Below, in pieces: positions 26,102 through 36,500 of a DNA stretch of 64,000 bases (position 1 is its first letter; each line of letters begins with the position of its first letter). The notes below the pieces were generated by a model. That model ran no database searches and was not told where the DNA came from. It saw nothing but the letters and a program-made list of their open reading frames with translations. The stretch comes from Mycobacterium sp. 1100029.7 (GTDB taxonomy: Bacteria; Actinomycetota; Actinomycetes; Mycobacteriales; Mycobacteriaceae): assembly GCF_001665235.1 (NCBI RefSeq), contig NZ_LZSC01000053.1, positions 62,001 to 126,000 on the forward strand, written 5' to 3'. A program made the position numbers and the translations under genes.

Positions 26102-26365
26102 CTAGTGGCGACCCGGTCCGCCCGGCCCACCGGGGCCACCAGGACCCCCCGGTCCGCCCGGACCGCCCGGACCTCCGGGGCCACCCGGTCCCCCGGGGCC
26201 GTTTGCGGCGGGGAGAACGAAGACGCATTGGTTCAGATCGACGCTCCAGGCCCAGCCCGGCGCGCATTCCCCGTCGGCCCGGCTCACGGCCGGCGCGGCG
26301 ATCCACACCGTCGGTATTGCCGCCAATACGAGAGCAAACAACGCCACGGCGATTGTCTTGGTCAT
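26102..26365 (-). CDS. Small secreted protein with C-terminal Gly-Pro-Gly repeats
   Basis: An 87-residue precursor. The signal peptide (MTKTIAVALFALVLAAIPTV ... SRA) is followed by a short core with two Cys (CAPGWAWSVDLNQCVFV) that could form one disulfide. The last ~32 residues are GPGGPGG repeats ending in GRH. GGAGGAG lies 8 bases before the ATG, a strong ribosome site. The repeat is of the same kind as in the secreted protein 1.5 kb away on the other strand. Function is unknown. Confidence 0.75.
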   Translation of the reverse strand: MTKTIAVALFALVLAAIPTVWIAAPAVSRADGECAPGWAWSVDLNQCVFVLPAANGPGGPGGPGGPGGPGGPGGPGGPGGPGGPGRH

Positions 26366-26471
26366 GTCGGTTCTCCTCCCCGAAACGCCTGCTACAGGCG
26401 GCGTCCCTCATTGTGCTCCAACCGGAAGTGTTCACGGATCGAATACAAAGTTTCGACACAGGAACGCGGTT

Positions 26472-26477
26472 TAGCGT
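26472..26477 (+). promoter_or_regulatory. Candidate -10 element for a leaderless start
   Basis: TAGCGT (TANNNT type) ends 6 bases before the GTG at 26484, consistent with transcription starting at the start codon. Confidence 0.4.
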
Positions 26478-26483
26478 GGCGGT

Positions 26484-27242
26484 GTGACTGACCGTCAAGA
26501 GCGCGCAATGTCGTTCGGATCGATCGCGGAAGACTACGACGGGCTGCGGCCTCAGGCACCGCCGGAGGCCGTCAGCTGGCTGGTTCCGCCGGATTGCAAG
26601 GTCGCCGTTGATGTCGGCGCGGGAACCGGGTTGTTCAGCCGCACTTTGGTGGACAAGGCCGACCAGGTCATCGCTGTCGAGCCCGATCCGCGAATGCGCA
26701 AGGTGCTGACGCAGCGATCCGCGGGGATCCGCGCGATCGAGGGGCGCGGCGAGTCGATTCCGCTTCCCGACGCCGCCGCCGACGCGGTGTTCGTCTCGTC
26801 GGCGTGGCACTGGATGGTTCACGAATTGGCGGTCCCCGAAATCGGCCGGGTGCTGCGCGACGGTGGCCGCTTCGGACTGATCTGGACGAGCCGCGACCGC
26901 GACGTGGACTGGGTGCGCGAGCTCGGCCGGTTGCCGGGCCAGGATCTCGAAGAAGTGCAGTCCGCCGAGCGATTTCGGCAGCGCCTGCACTTCGACCTTC
27001 CCGAACCGCAGATCTTCCACAACACCGAGCGTGAAATCTTCCGGTTCGAGCGCACGATGACGGTCAAGGATGCCGTTGCGATGCTGGGAACGTACAGCGG
27101 GGCGATCATCGCCTCCGCAGACCAGCGCGCTCGAACGTTCGCCGATGCGCGTGCCGCCCTCGAAGCCCAGTTTCCCGGAGCCAAGACGATCGATATCCCG
27201 ATGCGCGCATGGTGCTGGCGTGCCGATCGGATGGCGCGTTGA
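26484..27242 (+). CDS. Class I SAM-dependent methyltransferase
   Basis: A 252-residue enzyme. AVDVGAGTGLFSRTLVDK is motif I, AVEPDPRMRKVL the acidic loop, and ADAVFVSSAWHWM motif II. The last shows the WHW pattern of the actinobacterial Methyltransf_11 group with the N-terminal SFGSIAEDYD signature. The substrate is unknown. GTG 26484 fits a leaderless promoter; no ribosome site is visible. It is followed 181 bases later by a glycosyltransferase gene on the same strand. Confidence 0.85.
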   Translation: MTDRQERAMSFGSIAEDYDGLRPQAPPEAVSWLVPPDCKVAVDVGAGTGLFSRTLVDKADQVIAVEPDPRMRKVLTQRSAGIRAIEGRGESIPLPDAAADAVFVSSAWHWMVHELAVPEIGRVLRDGGRFGLIWTSRDRDVDWVRELGRLPGQDLEEVQSAERFRQRLHFDLPEPQIFHNTEREIFRFERTMTVKDAVAMLGTYSGAIIASADQRARTFADARAALEAQFPGAKTIDIPMRAWCWRADRMAR

Positions 27243-27423
27243 TGCGGCATCCCGAATCCCAGCCGGCAAATGCACCTCACCGTCGCCGGTGGTGCTGGTG
27301 TGACTGACGGTGCTCCGCATTCGGACTACACAGCAACGTCAGCGCGCTACGCTGAGCCCGCCCCACCACCGATGCCCCCTGAGATCGGCCGAGCGCAGAA
27401 CAATTGAAGATTCCGGGATCCAA

Positions 27424-28692
27424 ATGAAATTCGTGCTGGCAACTTATGGAACTCGGGGGGACATCGAACCGTCAGTCGCTGTCGGTCGCGAGTTGCTGCG
27501 CAGAGGGCACGACGTGCGTATCGCCGTCTCCCCCGACCTGGTGCAGTTCGCCGAATCCGCTGGACTCGACGCGGTCGCATATGGATTGGACACCGGGGAA
27601 TGGCTGGATACCTATCGCGACTTCTGGGCAGCTGCCTTCCATAACTATTGGAAGGTGCCGGAGCTGGCCGAGATGTGGCGCGAACTCCGCCAGTCCGTCG
27701 TCCGCAGCTGGATACAGATGAGCGTGACGCTGACGCCGTTGGCCCAGGGTGCGGACGTGCTGTTCACCGGCGAGAGCTTCATGGAGACCGCGGCCAATGT
27801 CGCGGAGTACTACGAGATACCTTTGGCCACCCTGCATTACGTCCCGATCCGGGCCAATGGCCGACTGGTCCCGTTCGTGCCGGCACCGGCGGCACGAACG
27901 GCGATGAGTGTGTCCAACTGGCTGACGTGGCGGATGACCAAACATCTGGAGGACGCACAGCGCCGAGAACTGGGATTGCCCCACGCGACTCGTCCTGCCT
28001 CGCGACGCATTGCCGACCGCAAATCGCTGGAAATTCAGGCCTACGACGAAGCATGTTTCCCAGGCCTGGAATCCGAATGGGCGAAATGGCATGGGCAGCG
28101 GCCGTTTGTCGGTGCGCTGACGATGGAGTTGACGACGGACGCGGACGAGGAGGTCGCGTCGTGGATTGCCGCGGGGACCCCGCCGATTTGTTTTGGCTTC
28201 GGCAGCATGCGCATTGAATGTCCCGACGACATGGTCGAGATGATCAGCGTCGCATGCGCGCGGCTGGGTGAACGGGCGCTGGTGTGCTCCGGGTGGAGCG
28301 ACTTCAGCGGTGCACCGCGTTTCAACAACGTCAAGGTGGTGCGCGAGGTCAACTACGCCGCCATCTTTCCCGCGTGCCGTGCCGTCGTGCACCACGGCGG
28401 CACGGGCACCACGGCGGCGGGCTTGCGCGCCGGAGTTCCCACGCTGGTCCTGTCGATGGACCTGGTTCAGACGATTTGGGGCGCCCAGGTCACCCGCCTG
28501 AAAGTGGGTGCGGCCCGGCGATTCGCGAACACGACCCGCGATTCACTCGTCGCGGATCTTCGCAAGATCCTCGATCCGCAATGCGTGGCCCGGGCCCGCG
28601 ACTTCGCCACGCGGATGAGTAAACCCGACGCCAGCGTGGCCAAGGCCGCGGATCTGCTGGAAGATCTGGCCGAGCAGAAACGGTCTTCTTGA
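27424..28692 (+). CDS. Glycosyltransferase family 1 (macrolide/GPL-type UDP-glycosyltransferase)
   Basis: A 422-residue GT-B fold enzyme. The N-terminal acceptor domain begins FVLATYGTRGDIEPSVAVGRELL, a hallmark of the MGT/GtfA-B family that decorates glycopeptides and mycobacterial glycopeptidolipids. The donor domain contains CFGFGSMRI and the UDP-sugar signature VVHHGGTGTTAAGLRAGVPT near residue 325. The sugar and acceptor are unknown; no peptide synthetase genes are adjacent. ATG 27424 is chosen for the canonical N-terminus. Confidence 0.88.
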   Translation: MKFVLATYGTRGDIEPSVAVGRELLRRGHDVRIAVSPDLVQFAESAGLDAVAYGLDTGEWLDTYRDFWAAAFHNYWKVPELAEMWRELRQSVVRSWIQMSVTLTPLAQGADVLFTGESFMETAANVAEYYEIPLATLHYVPIRANGRLVPFVPAPAARTAMSVSNWLTWRMTKHLEDAQRRELGLPHATRPASRRIADRKSLEIQAYDEACFPGLESEWAKWHGQRPFVGALTMELTTDADEEVASWIAAGTPPICFGFGSMRIECPDDMVEMISVACARLGERALVCSGWSDFSGAPRFNNVKVVREVNYAAIFPACRAVVHHGGTGTTAAGLRAGVPTLVLSMDLVQTIWGAQVTRLKVGAARRFANTTRDSLVADLRKILDPQCVARARDFATRMSKPDASVAKAADLLEDLAEQKRSS

Positions 28693-28698
28693 GGCGGC

Positions 28699-29634
28699 TC
28701 AGCCCAGTTCTGCGCTCAAATAACTGATCTTGCGCCGAAACTCGGTAAGCAGTTCGTGCTCGGGCAAGGCGAATCCATTTTCGGCGTACAAGCTTTCGGT
28801 CGGATACTGCGTGACCTGCCACCCGGTGGCGGCCAGGTGCTCGCTGGCTTGCCGGCGCTCGCCGTCCCACACCAGATCGGCGACGTCGAAATCCAAGCCG
28901 TGCTTACGCCATCCGCTGCGGAACGCCCGAGCGCGTTCGTCGGTGAACACGCTCATGTCGGTGATGTTTTCGGTCGCCAGCCGGCTGCCGGGCGCGCTGA
29001 GCGCGGTGATGTTGTCGAGCAGGCGGTCCTGGGCGTCCGGCGGTAGGTACGGCAGCAATCCTTCGGCGATCCACGCGGTCGGAGTGTTGGTGTCAAAGAA
29101 GTTGTCGCGCAAAGCAGTAGGCCAGTCGTCGCGCAGGTCGATGCTGACGGCCCGGCGTTCGGCGGTGGGTTCGGCCCCGATCTGGGCCAGCGTGGTGTCC
29201 TTGAAGAGGATCACCTCGGGCTGGTCGACCTCGAACACCACCGTGCCGGCCGGCCACGCCAACCGGAAGGACCGTGCGTCCAGCCCGGCGGCCAATATGA
29301 CAGCCTGGCGAATCCCGCTCTGGGTCGCACTGAGAAAGAAGTTGTCGAAAAACCTTGTACGCACGGCTATTTGCTCAGAACGCTGCTGAGCCGTCATGGG
29401 TAGGTCTTCGTTGTCGAGAGGGATATCACCGTCGAGCATGCGCGTGAAGAACGGGTGTCCGACCGCTCGCACCAACGGCTCGGCGAACCGGTCGTCGAGC
29501 AGTGCATCGGGTCCCCGGGACGCCAGCGCCCGCGAGGCCGCCACCATCGTCGCCGTCGCTCCCACACTGGAGGCCAAGTCCCAGCTGTCGCCCTCGGTAC
29601 GCGCCGCGCCGTCAGATGACACCGCTACCCCCAT
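28699..29634 (-). CDS. TIGR00027-family SAM-dependent methyltransferase
   Basis: About 311 residues. The mycobacterial signature reads DSWDLASSVGATATMVAASRALASR and DDRFAEPLVRAVG. AVILAAGLDARSFRLAWP is the SAM motif, EVDQPEVILFK the acidic loop, and PTAWIAEGLLPYLPPDAQ follows. These leucine-carboxyl-methyltransferase-like proteins form a large paralogous family in mycobacteria with unknown acceptors. CAGGA lies 5 bases before ATG 29634. A second member lies at 54.3-55.2 kb. Confidence 0.88.
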   Translation of the reverse strand: MGVAVSSDGAARTEGDSWDLASSVGATATMVAASRALASRGPDALLDDRFAEPLVRAVGHPFFTRMLDGDIPLDNEDLPMTAQQRSEQIAVRTRFFDNFFLSATQSGIRQAVILAAGLDARSFRLAWPAGTVVFEVDQPEVILFKDTTLAQIGAEPTAERRAVSIDLRDDWPTALRDNFFDTNTPTAWIAEGLLPYLPPDAQDRLLDNITALSAPGSRLATENITDMSVFTDERARAFRSGWRKHGLDFDVADLVWDGERRQASEHLAATGWQVTQYPTESLYAENGFALPEHELLTEFRRKISYLSAELG

Positions 29635-29707
29635 CCATCCTGAATTGGACCCGCAGTCGCGGAGATTCGATAGCGCCACCATAACGCCGGTAACGGATCA
29701 ACAAGAA

Positions 29708-30457
29708 ATGTTGAAGATCGCCACACGCGTCGCACGCGACACTAAAGTGCTGTGGATGAGGAGGAGCGTGCTGGCTATCGGCAAGAGCCGGTGGTTGGCG
29801 ATCGCCGCCTCGTTGATCCTCTCGGCCGGGATGATTTACGCGCAAGGGACGAAATCAGCGTGTTGCGTGATGCCGCCGACCACGACCCCGACGGTAACCG
29901 CGGCGCCACCGCCGACAGACCCGGGAGCCGCGCCGGCCGTCGGGGCCCACGTCGCCAGTCCCGCGGAGGCAGAGGCGCTGGCGGCGCTGGCAGGTGGCGC
30001 ACCTACCGGGGCGCAGAACTTTCAATTTCCGCTGCCCAAAGGCGTCGCGTCGGAGGACCATCTACAGGTCAAGACCATTTGGGCGGCCCGGGTGATCAGT
30101 GTGTTGTTCCCGCAGATCAGTACCATCTACGGCTATCGCCAGGATCCCTTGCCATGGCATCCCAATGGGTTGGCGATCGATGTGATGATCCCGGACCACG
30201 GCAGTCCGCAGGGCATCGAGCTGGGCAATCAGATCGCCGGGTTCGCGCTGGCGAACGCGAAGCGCTGGGGTATCAACCACGTGATCTGGCGGCAGAAAAT
30301 CTATCCGGGCCCGAACTCGGGAGCCTGGACCGCTGATCTGGGGTCCGAAACCGCCAACCACTACGACCACGTTCATATCGCCACCGGAGGCGGCGGGTAT
30401 CCCACCGGGCGCGAGGTCTACTACATCGGATCGATGACCCCTACCCCGCCGGAGTAG
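29708..30457 (+). CDS. Secreted LAS/M15-like protein (ARB-07466-type C-terminal domain)
   Basis: About 249 residues. The N-terminal signal/anchor is KSRWLAIAASLILSAGMIYA. A Pro/Thr linker (PPTTTPTVTAAPPPTDPGAA) follows. The C-terminal domain has HPNGLAIDVMIPD and HYDHVHIA, the His...Asp and His-x-His arrangement of LAS-type zinc peptidases that cut peptidoglycan cross-links. Mycobacterial relatives are often labelled glycoside hydrolases. It is exported. The start is uncertain: ATG 29756 would leave a typical short signal peptide. Confidence 0.72.
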   Translation: MLKIATRVARDTKVLWMRRSVLAIGKSRWLAIAASLILSAGMIYAQGTKSACCVMPPTTTPTVTAAPPPTDPGAAPAVGAHVASPAEAEALAALAGGAPTGAQNFQFPLPKGVASEDHLQVKTIWAARVISVLFPQISTIYGYRQDPLPWHPNGLAIDVMIPDHGSPQGIELGNQIAGFALANAKRWGINHVIWRQKIYPGPNSGAWTADLGSETANHYDHVHIATGGGGYPTGREVYYIGSMTPTPPE

Positions 30458-30563
30458 CGAACCGCACGCGTCATTAGCTGCCGCCGGCGGTCGAAGACGA
30501 TCGCGGCTACCCGCCCGACACCTTTACTCGATCTTGACCAGCTATTGAATTAGCCCACCGACG

Positions 30564-33500
30564 ATGGTTGACGTGAGTACGCTTCCTACGGTGGAACTGG
30601 GGGTTTTGGGGCCTCTTCAGGTCCGACAAGGCACCACGCCCGTCGCTATCCCGGGCGCGAAACCACGCGCCATCCTCACGATGCTCGGGCTGCACAACGG
30701 ATCGGTTGTGCGCGCCGACACGCTGATCACTTTGCTGTGGGGTGATGCTCCGCCGCGCACGGCGGCCAAGGCGCTGCAGACCCACATCTCGTCGCTGCGC
30801 CGCACGCTCGGCGAGCGGGTTGTGGTGACCGAAGGCGTGGGATGGGTTCTCGCGGGCGCCGAGGTGGACGCGTCGCGTTACAAACTTGCGGCCAAGCGCG
30901 GTCGTGACGCCGCCGCCGCCGGCGACCACAGCCAAGCGGTGGCTCGCTTCGAGGAGGCGTTGGGCCTGTGGCGCGGAATCCCGGAACTGCCCGAAGGGCA
31001 GCGGGGGCTTTCTGAGAAGACCCGATGGATCGAAAGCCACGCCGCTCTGGTGGAGGACCGCGCCGACGCACTGCTGGCGACGGGCCGCGCCGCCGAGGTC
31101 GTCGGCGATCTGGAAGCAGCAGTGGCCGAAGCACCGCTACGCGAACGGCGCTGGGCCCAGCTGATGCTCGCCCTGTACCGGGCCGGGCGTCAGGGCGAGG
31201 CCCTGGGCGCCTACCAACGGGCCCGGTCGCTGCTCGCCGACGAACTCGGCGTCGATCCGGGGCCGGAGCTTCGACGGCTCGAGACAGCGATCGTCGGACA
31301 GGACGCCTCGCTGGATATCACTGTCGCCCAACAGCTTCCATCGGTGACGCGCGCGGTGACCTTTGTGCTCACCGACATCGAGGGGTCGACTGCCGCGTGG
31401 GAGGCCGATGCCGACGCCATGGCAGTCGCGCTGGCGCGCCACGACGAGCTGGTCGAACAGGTCGTCACCTCACGTGGCGGGCGGCTGATCAAGACACGCG
31501 GCGAGGGCGATGCGACGTTCTCCGTCTTCGAGCGGCCCTCTGCGGCCGCCGCCGCGGCAATTGAGTTGCAGGAGGCGATTACCCACGAGCCGTGGGCGTT
31601 GCGCGAGCCACTGCGGATTCGGATGGCGCTGCATACCGGCGAGGTCGAGCTTCGCGACGGCGACTATTTCGGGCGGGCCGTGAACCGGGTTGCGCGCCTG
31701 CGGTCACTGGCCGAGGGTGGCCAGATTCTGTGCTCGGGCGCGACGGCCGAACTGGTCATCGACTCGCTGGCCGACGATGTGATGCTCACCGATTTGGGCA
31801 TGCGGCAGCTGAAAAACCTTGCCCGGCCCGAGCATGTCTTCGAACTCCGGCTGGAGACCACCGAGGACCGTCCCGAGTCGCTGCCAGCCGAAGCACCCAT
31901 GCAGCGTCCCGACCTTCCCGCGGTGCTCGTCGGGCCGGGACCGTTCGTCGGACGCGGCGACGAACTTCGACGCTTGCTGTCCGTGTGGCAGACCGCGCTC
32001 GCGGGTGGTATCCGGACCGTGTTGATCGCCGGCGAACCGGGTGTCGGCAAGACCCGGCTGGCCGGTGAGTGGTCGCAGCAGGCTCATGGCCAAGGAGCCG
32101 TCGTCCTGTACGGCCGGTGCGACGAAGATCTCGGCGCGCCCTATCAGCCGTTCGCCGAAGCGCTCCGGTCGCTGGTGCCGTGCATGGGCGCCGACCGGCT
32201 ACGGGGGCTGCGGGCCGTCGAAGCGTTGCTGCCACTGGTGCCCGGGCTCACCGACGTCGTGCCCGATCTCACTCCCCCGGCCCGCTCCGATCCCGACACC
32301 GAACGCTATGCCCTGTTCGATGCCGTCGTCGCACTGCTGGAAATCGCGTCGAGGAGTGCGCCGGTGCTGCTGATCCTCGACGACTTGCACTGGGCAGCCA
32401 AACCCACGCTGTTGCTGTTGCGGCACCTGCTGCGCTTCGGCGATCACGCACGCGTACAGATCGTCGGGACCTATCGCAGCACCGACCTCGACCGCTCGCA
32501 CCCGCTGGCCGCGATGCTTGCCGATCTGCACCGCGACGGGACCGCCAACCGGCTCACCCTGGGCGGGCTCGACGAGGACGACGTGACCACCTACGTCGCG
32601 GAGGCAGGTTACGACGACGAGGAGCTCGCTCACGCCTTGGCCACGGTCACCGGCGGAAATCCGTTCTTCCTCATCGAGGCGTTGCGCCACGTCGACGAGA
32701 GCGGCGGCGTCTGGGATCAGAGCACCCTGCCCCAAGGTGTGCGAGAAGCCGTGAGCCGCAGACTTTCCCGGCTCCCAGTGGAGACCAACAAAGCCCTTGC
32801 CGCCGCGGCGGTCGTCGGTAGCCGGTTCGCCTTGGACCTCGTGGAACAGGTGGTCGGAGACGACCTCGTCGACGCGTTCGACGAAGCGCGCCAGGCCGGC
32901 ATCGTCATCGAAGAACCGGGCGGCAATTACCGGTTCAACCACGCCATCGTCCGGCAGTCACTGCTGGCCGAGTTGGCGTCGGTGCGGCGCATGCGATTGC
33001 ACCAGCGCATCGCCACCACTCTGGAGACGCTGCCCGGTGCCGACGACGAGCTGCTGGCCGAACTGGCGCACCACTACTTCGAATGTGCTTGGGCGGGAAA
33101 CGCCGCCAAGGCGGTCCTCTACTGTCGGCGCGCCGCCGACCAGGCGATGACACGGCTCGCCTACGAAGGTGCCGCCGACCTGTATCACCAAGCTCTACAT
33201 GCGCTCGAAGAGCTCGACGAAGAAATTGCCGATCGCGAGGACCAAACCGCTGAGCTGTTGGTGGCACGATGCGAGGCCTTGTTGGCGGCCGGCGACGTTG
33301 CGTCGGCTGCTGGAGCCGTCGACCAATTGCGCCGAGCGACAATCGATTCGCCGAGACTCGCGGCCTGGGCCACCTGCTTCGACGGCCAGCTCTCGATGTT
33401 GATTCACCCCGAACGGTTGGACGAAGTCGAAGCGGCGTTGCGAGCGGCTGCCACCAAACTCGCCGAACTCGACGATGCCGCCGGAGAAGCCAAGGCGCAC

Positions 33501-36500
33501 ACCGTCCGAGCGAACTGCCTAGCCCGGCTGGGTCGCATCGCCGACTGCGAAGTCGCCCTGGACGAGGCGTTGACCGCGGCGCGCCGAGCGCGAGAACACC
33601 GCCGGGTGAATGCGGTATTGGCCGGGGCGCCGCTGGCCGCGTTGTGGGGCCCCAACCCGGTCCCGCGCGCGGGCGGCCGGTGTCTCGACGTGGTGCGGCT
33701 GCTGCGCATTACGACCGATTCGCCTGCGGTGGAAGCTACGTCGACGCGATGCCAAGCGGTATTGGAAGCATTTCGCGGCCGCGCGACCGCCGCCCGCCGG
33801 ATGATCGAGTCCGCCCGCCGTACGGTCACCGAGCTCGGTCTGCGCCACGCGCGACTCGAGGTCGAGCAGTTCGCCGGCATCGTCGAACTCATCATCGACG
33901 ACGCGGCTGCCGCAGAACCGTATCTGCGCAAGGCCTACAATGGCTTTCGCCGCATGGGCCTAGATGCCGACACCGCCGAGACCGCCGCATTGTTGGGGCG
34001 CGCATGCCTTGCGCTCGCGCGGGATGACGAGGCAAACGAATTATGCACAGAGAGTGAGCGGCTGGCCGGCCACGCACTGAAGGCGTCGATCGCCTGGCGC
34101 ACCCTTCGGGCTCACCTGCTGGCCCGCTGCAATGATTACGACGCCGCTCGCCGGGTCGCCGAAGAAGCAGTGACACTGGCCGAGCGCACGGACGCCCTGG
34201 TCGACCACGGCGATGCGTGCCTGACCCTGGCAACGGTTTTGGCTGCTGCCGGCAACACCAGGGGCGCGCGGGCCGCTGCCGAGCAAGCCGTCGCCCTGTA
34301 CGAGCGGAAAGGCGCTGCCGCACTGGCGGAGATGGCACGCGGCATTCTTGGCGTCCGTGATACTCCCCCAGCACCATCCGAACCCGAGCCGGAGAGCGTT
34401 GAGCTGGACAACGCATGCGTGCGGATGATCGCCCGCACCGACGCTGCTCTCCATCGCGGCGATTGGGACGAATTCCACAGGGTCTACGGGGACGACTTCT
34501 TCTTCGAAAGCCGCCGCAAACTAGTGGGTTTCAGTCTGACCGATCTCCCATCTGAGGATTGGCAAAGCGTCACCAAACCACTCCTCGAGTCGGGTGAGAC
34601 GGTTCTGCACCGTCACGAGGTGATCGCCGTGCGCGGCGAGCGGCTAGCTCTTTACCGCGCCGAGCTAGGCAACACCGACGTCGATTCCGGAGCGCCGCGT
34701 GCGGCGTTTCTGCAACTTGTCGGCATCGACGATGACAGCCGCGTTGCATTGGAGGTGTGGTTCGACGTCGAAGACATGGACGCCGCGGTGGCAGAACTCG
34801 ACGCGGCCCATGCCCGATTCAAAGCAGAGCGTCCGCCGCCGGCAAGGCTGGAAAACAAGGCAGCGCTGGTATTCGAACATGTCTGGTCGCACCTGGCGAC
34901 TCGCGACTGGGATGCCATGGCACAGACAGTGGCCGAAGACTATGTAGGCATCGACCACCGGCGGGTCGTCAGTGCCGAGACGCAACGCAGCCGACATCAG
35001 GTCATCAAGGACTTGCAGGCCGCGGTCGAAGTCGGCTTCACGATCGCGATGGTGAGCGCCGTTGCCATTCGTGGCGAGCGGTTGGTCCTCGCCAGAACTC
35101 GCGCCTCCGGCCGCGACCCCGGAGTGGCACAGAACGATGCGCTGAACGTCGTCGAGATCGATGCTGACGATCGGATTGCGACCGTCGTGACGTACGACAT
35201 CGAAGACTTCGACGCCGCCGTCGCCGAACTCGACGCCCGGTATCTCGCAGGTGAATCAGCGCCGTCTGCACACACGTGGTCCCTCGTCACCGGAATGCTC
35301 GCCTCGATCGGCAAGCATGAATTCCCGTTGCTGGCAAGCGATTGCACCAGTGTCGACCATCGTAAAGTGGCAGCTTTCGCGCCCGGCGAGCTGGCCGAAT
35401 ACATCCGCGCCGGGTGGGACCTGGATCAGACCATTCGGCCCTATGTCGAGGTGGTGCACCGGCTGAATCACCTGGGCGCCGTGTGTACCTATGCGGCACA
35501 AGGGGCTTCGAGTGAGGGCTTCGACGCCGAATGGCGCGAGGTTGCGGTGGCAACCGTCGAGGGCGACAAGGTCAACCGGTGTGAGCTATTCGACGCGTCC
35601 GACATCGAGGTTGCGATCGCTCACTTCGAACGGTTGAATCCGACCGTGCCCGCGCTGGAAAACGCGGCGCGGCGGGTGGCCGAACGGTTCGGAGTGCAGA
35701 TCGCTGAACAGAATTGGGAGGCCGTCGCGGAGATACTCGCCAAAGACTTCTCCATCGAAGATCGACGACGGGTGATAAACGGTGGGATTCGGCAGGGTCG
35801 TGACGCCGAGATCGAAGACTTGCAGGCAACAGCCGCAGTCGGGTTGGCCAACGGGTCAACGACGGCGCTGGCCACCCGTGGCGCGCGCCTCATCCTGGGG
35901 CGGCACCGTTGGGTTCAGGACCAGCGCCCTGATTCGTTCCACAGTGATTTCCTGAGCATCGTCGAGATCGATGCAGATGAATGCATCAAAGCGGTCGTTG
36001 TGTTCGAGCCTGACGACATCGATTCCGCGTTCGCCGAGCTCGATTCCCGTTATCTCGCAGGGGAAGCGGCCTCCTATTCGCACGTCTGGTCAATCATCGT
36101 GGAGGGTTACTCCGCGGTCAACCGGCAAGAGCTGCCGCTGATGACCTCGGATTTCCTCCACATCGATCACCGCCGAGGTCCGGCGTTCGGTCCAGGTGAA
36201 ATGATCGACTACGTCCGAGCTGGGTGGGACCTCGACGAAAACATCCGGGTCTACGTTGAAGCCGTACATCGGCTAAGTGACAATGGGGCTGTTTATACCC
36301 ATGCGGCACAGGGTGTCTCGCGCGAGAACTCCGAGGTCGAGTGGCAGATGGTTGCACTCATCACGGTCGGGGCCGGCCGGATCAACCGCCTTGAGCTATT
36401 CGACGAGACAGACATTGACGGTGCGGTCGCGAAATTCGAGGAGCTGCAGTCCAAGCCGCCGCAGCTGGAAAACGCTGCTAGCCGGATGGCCGAACAATTT

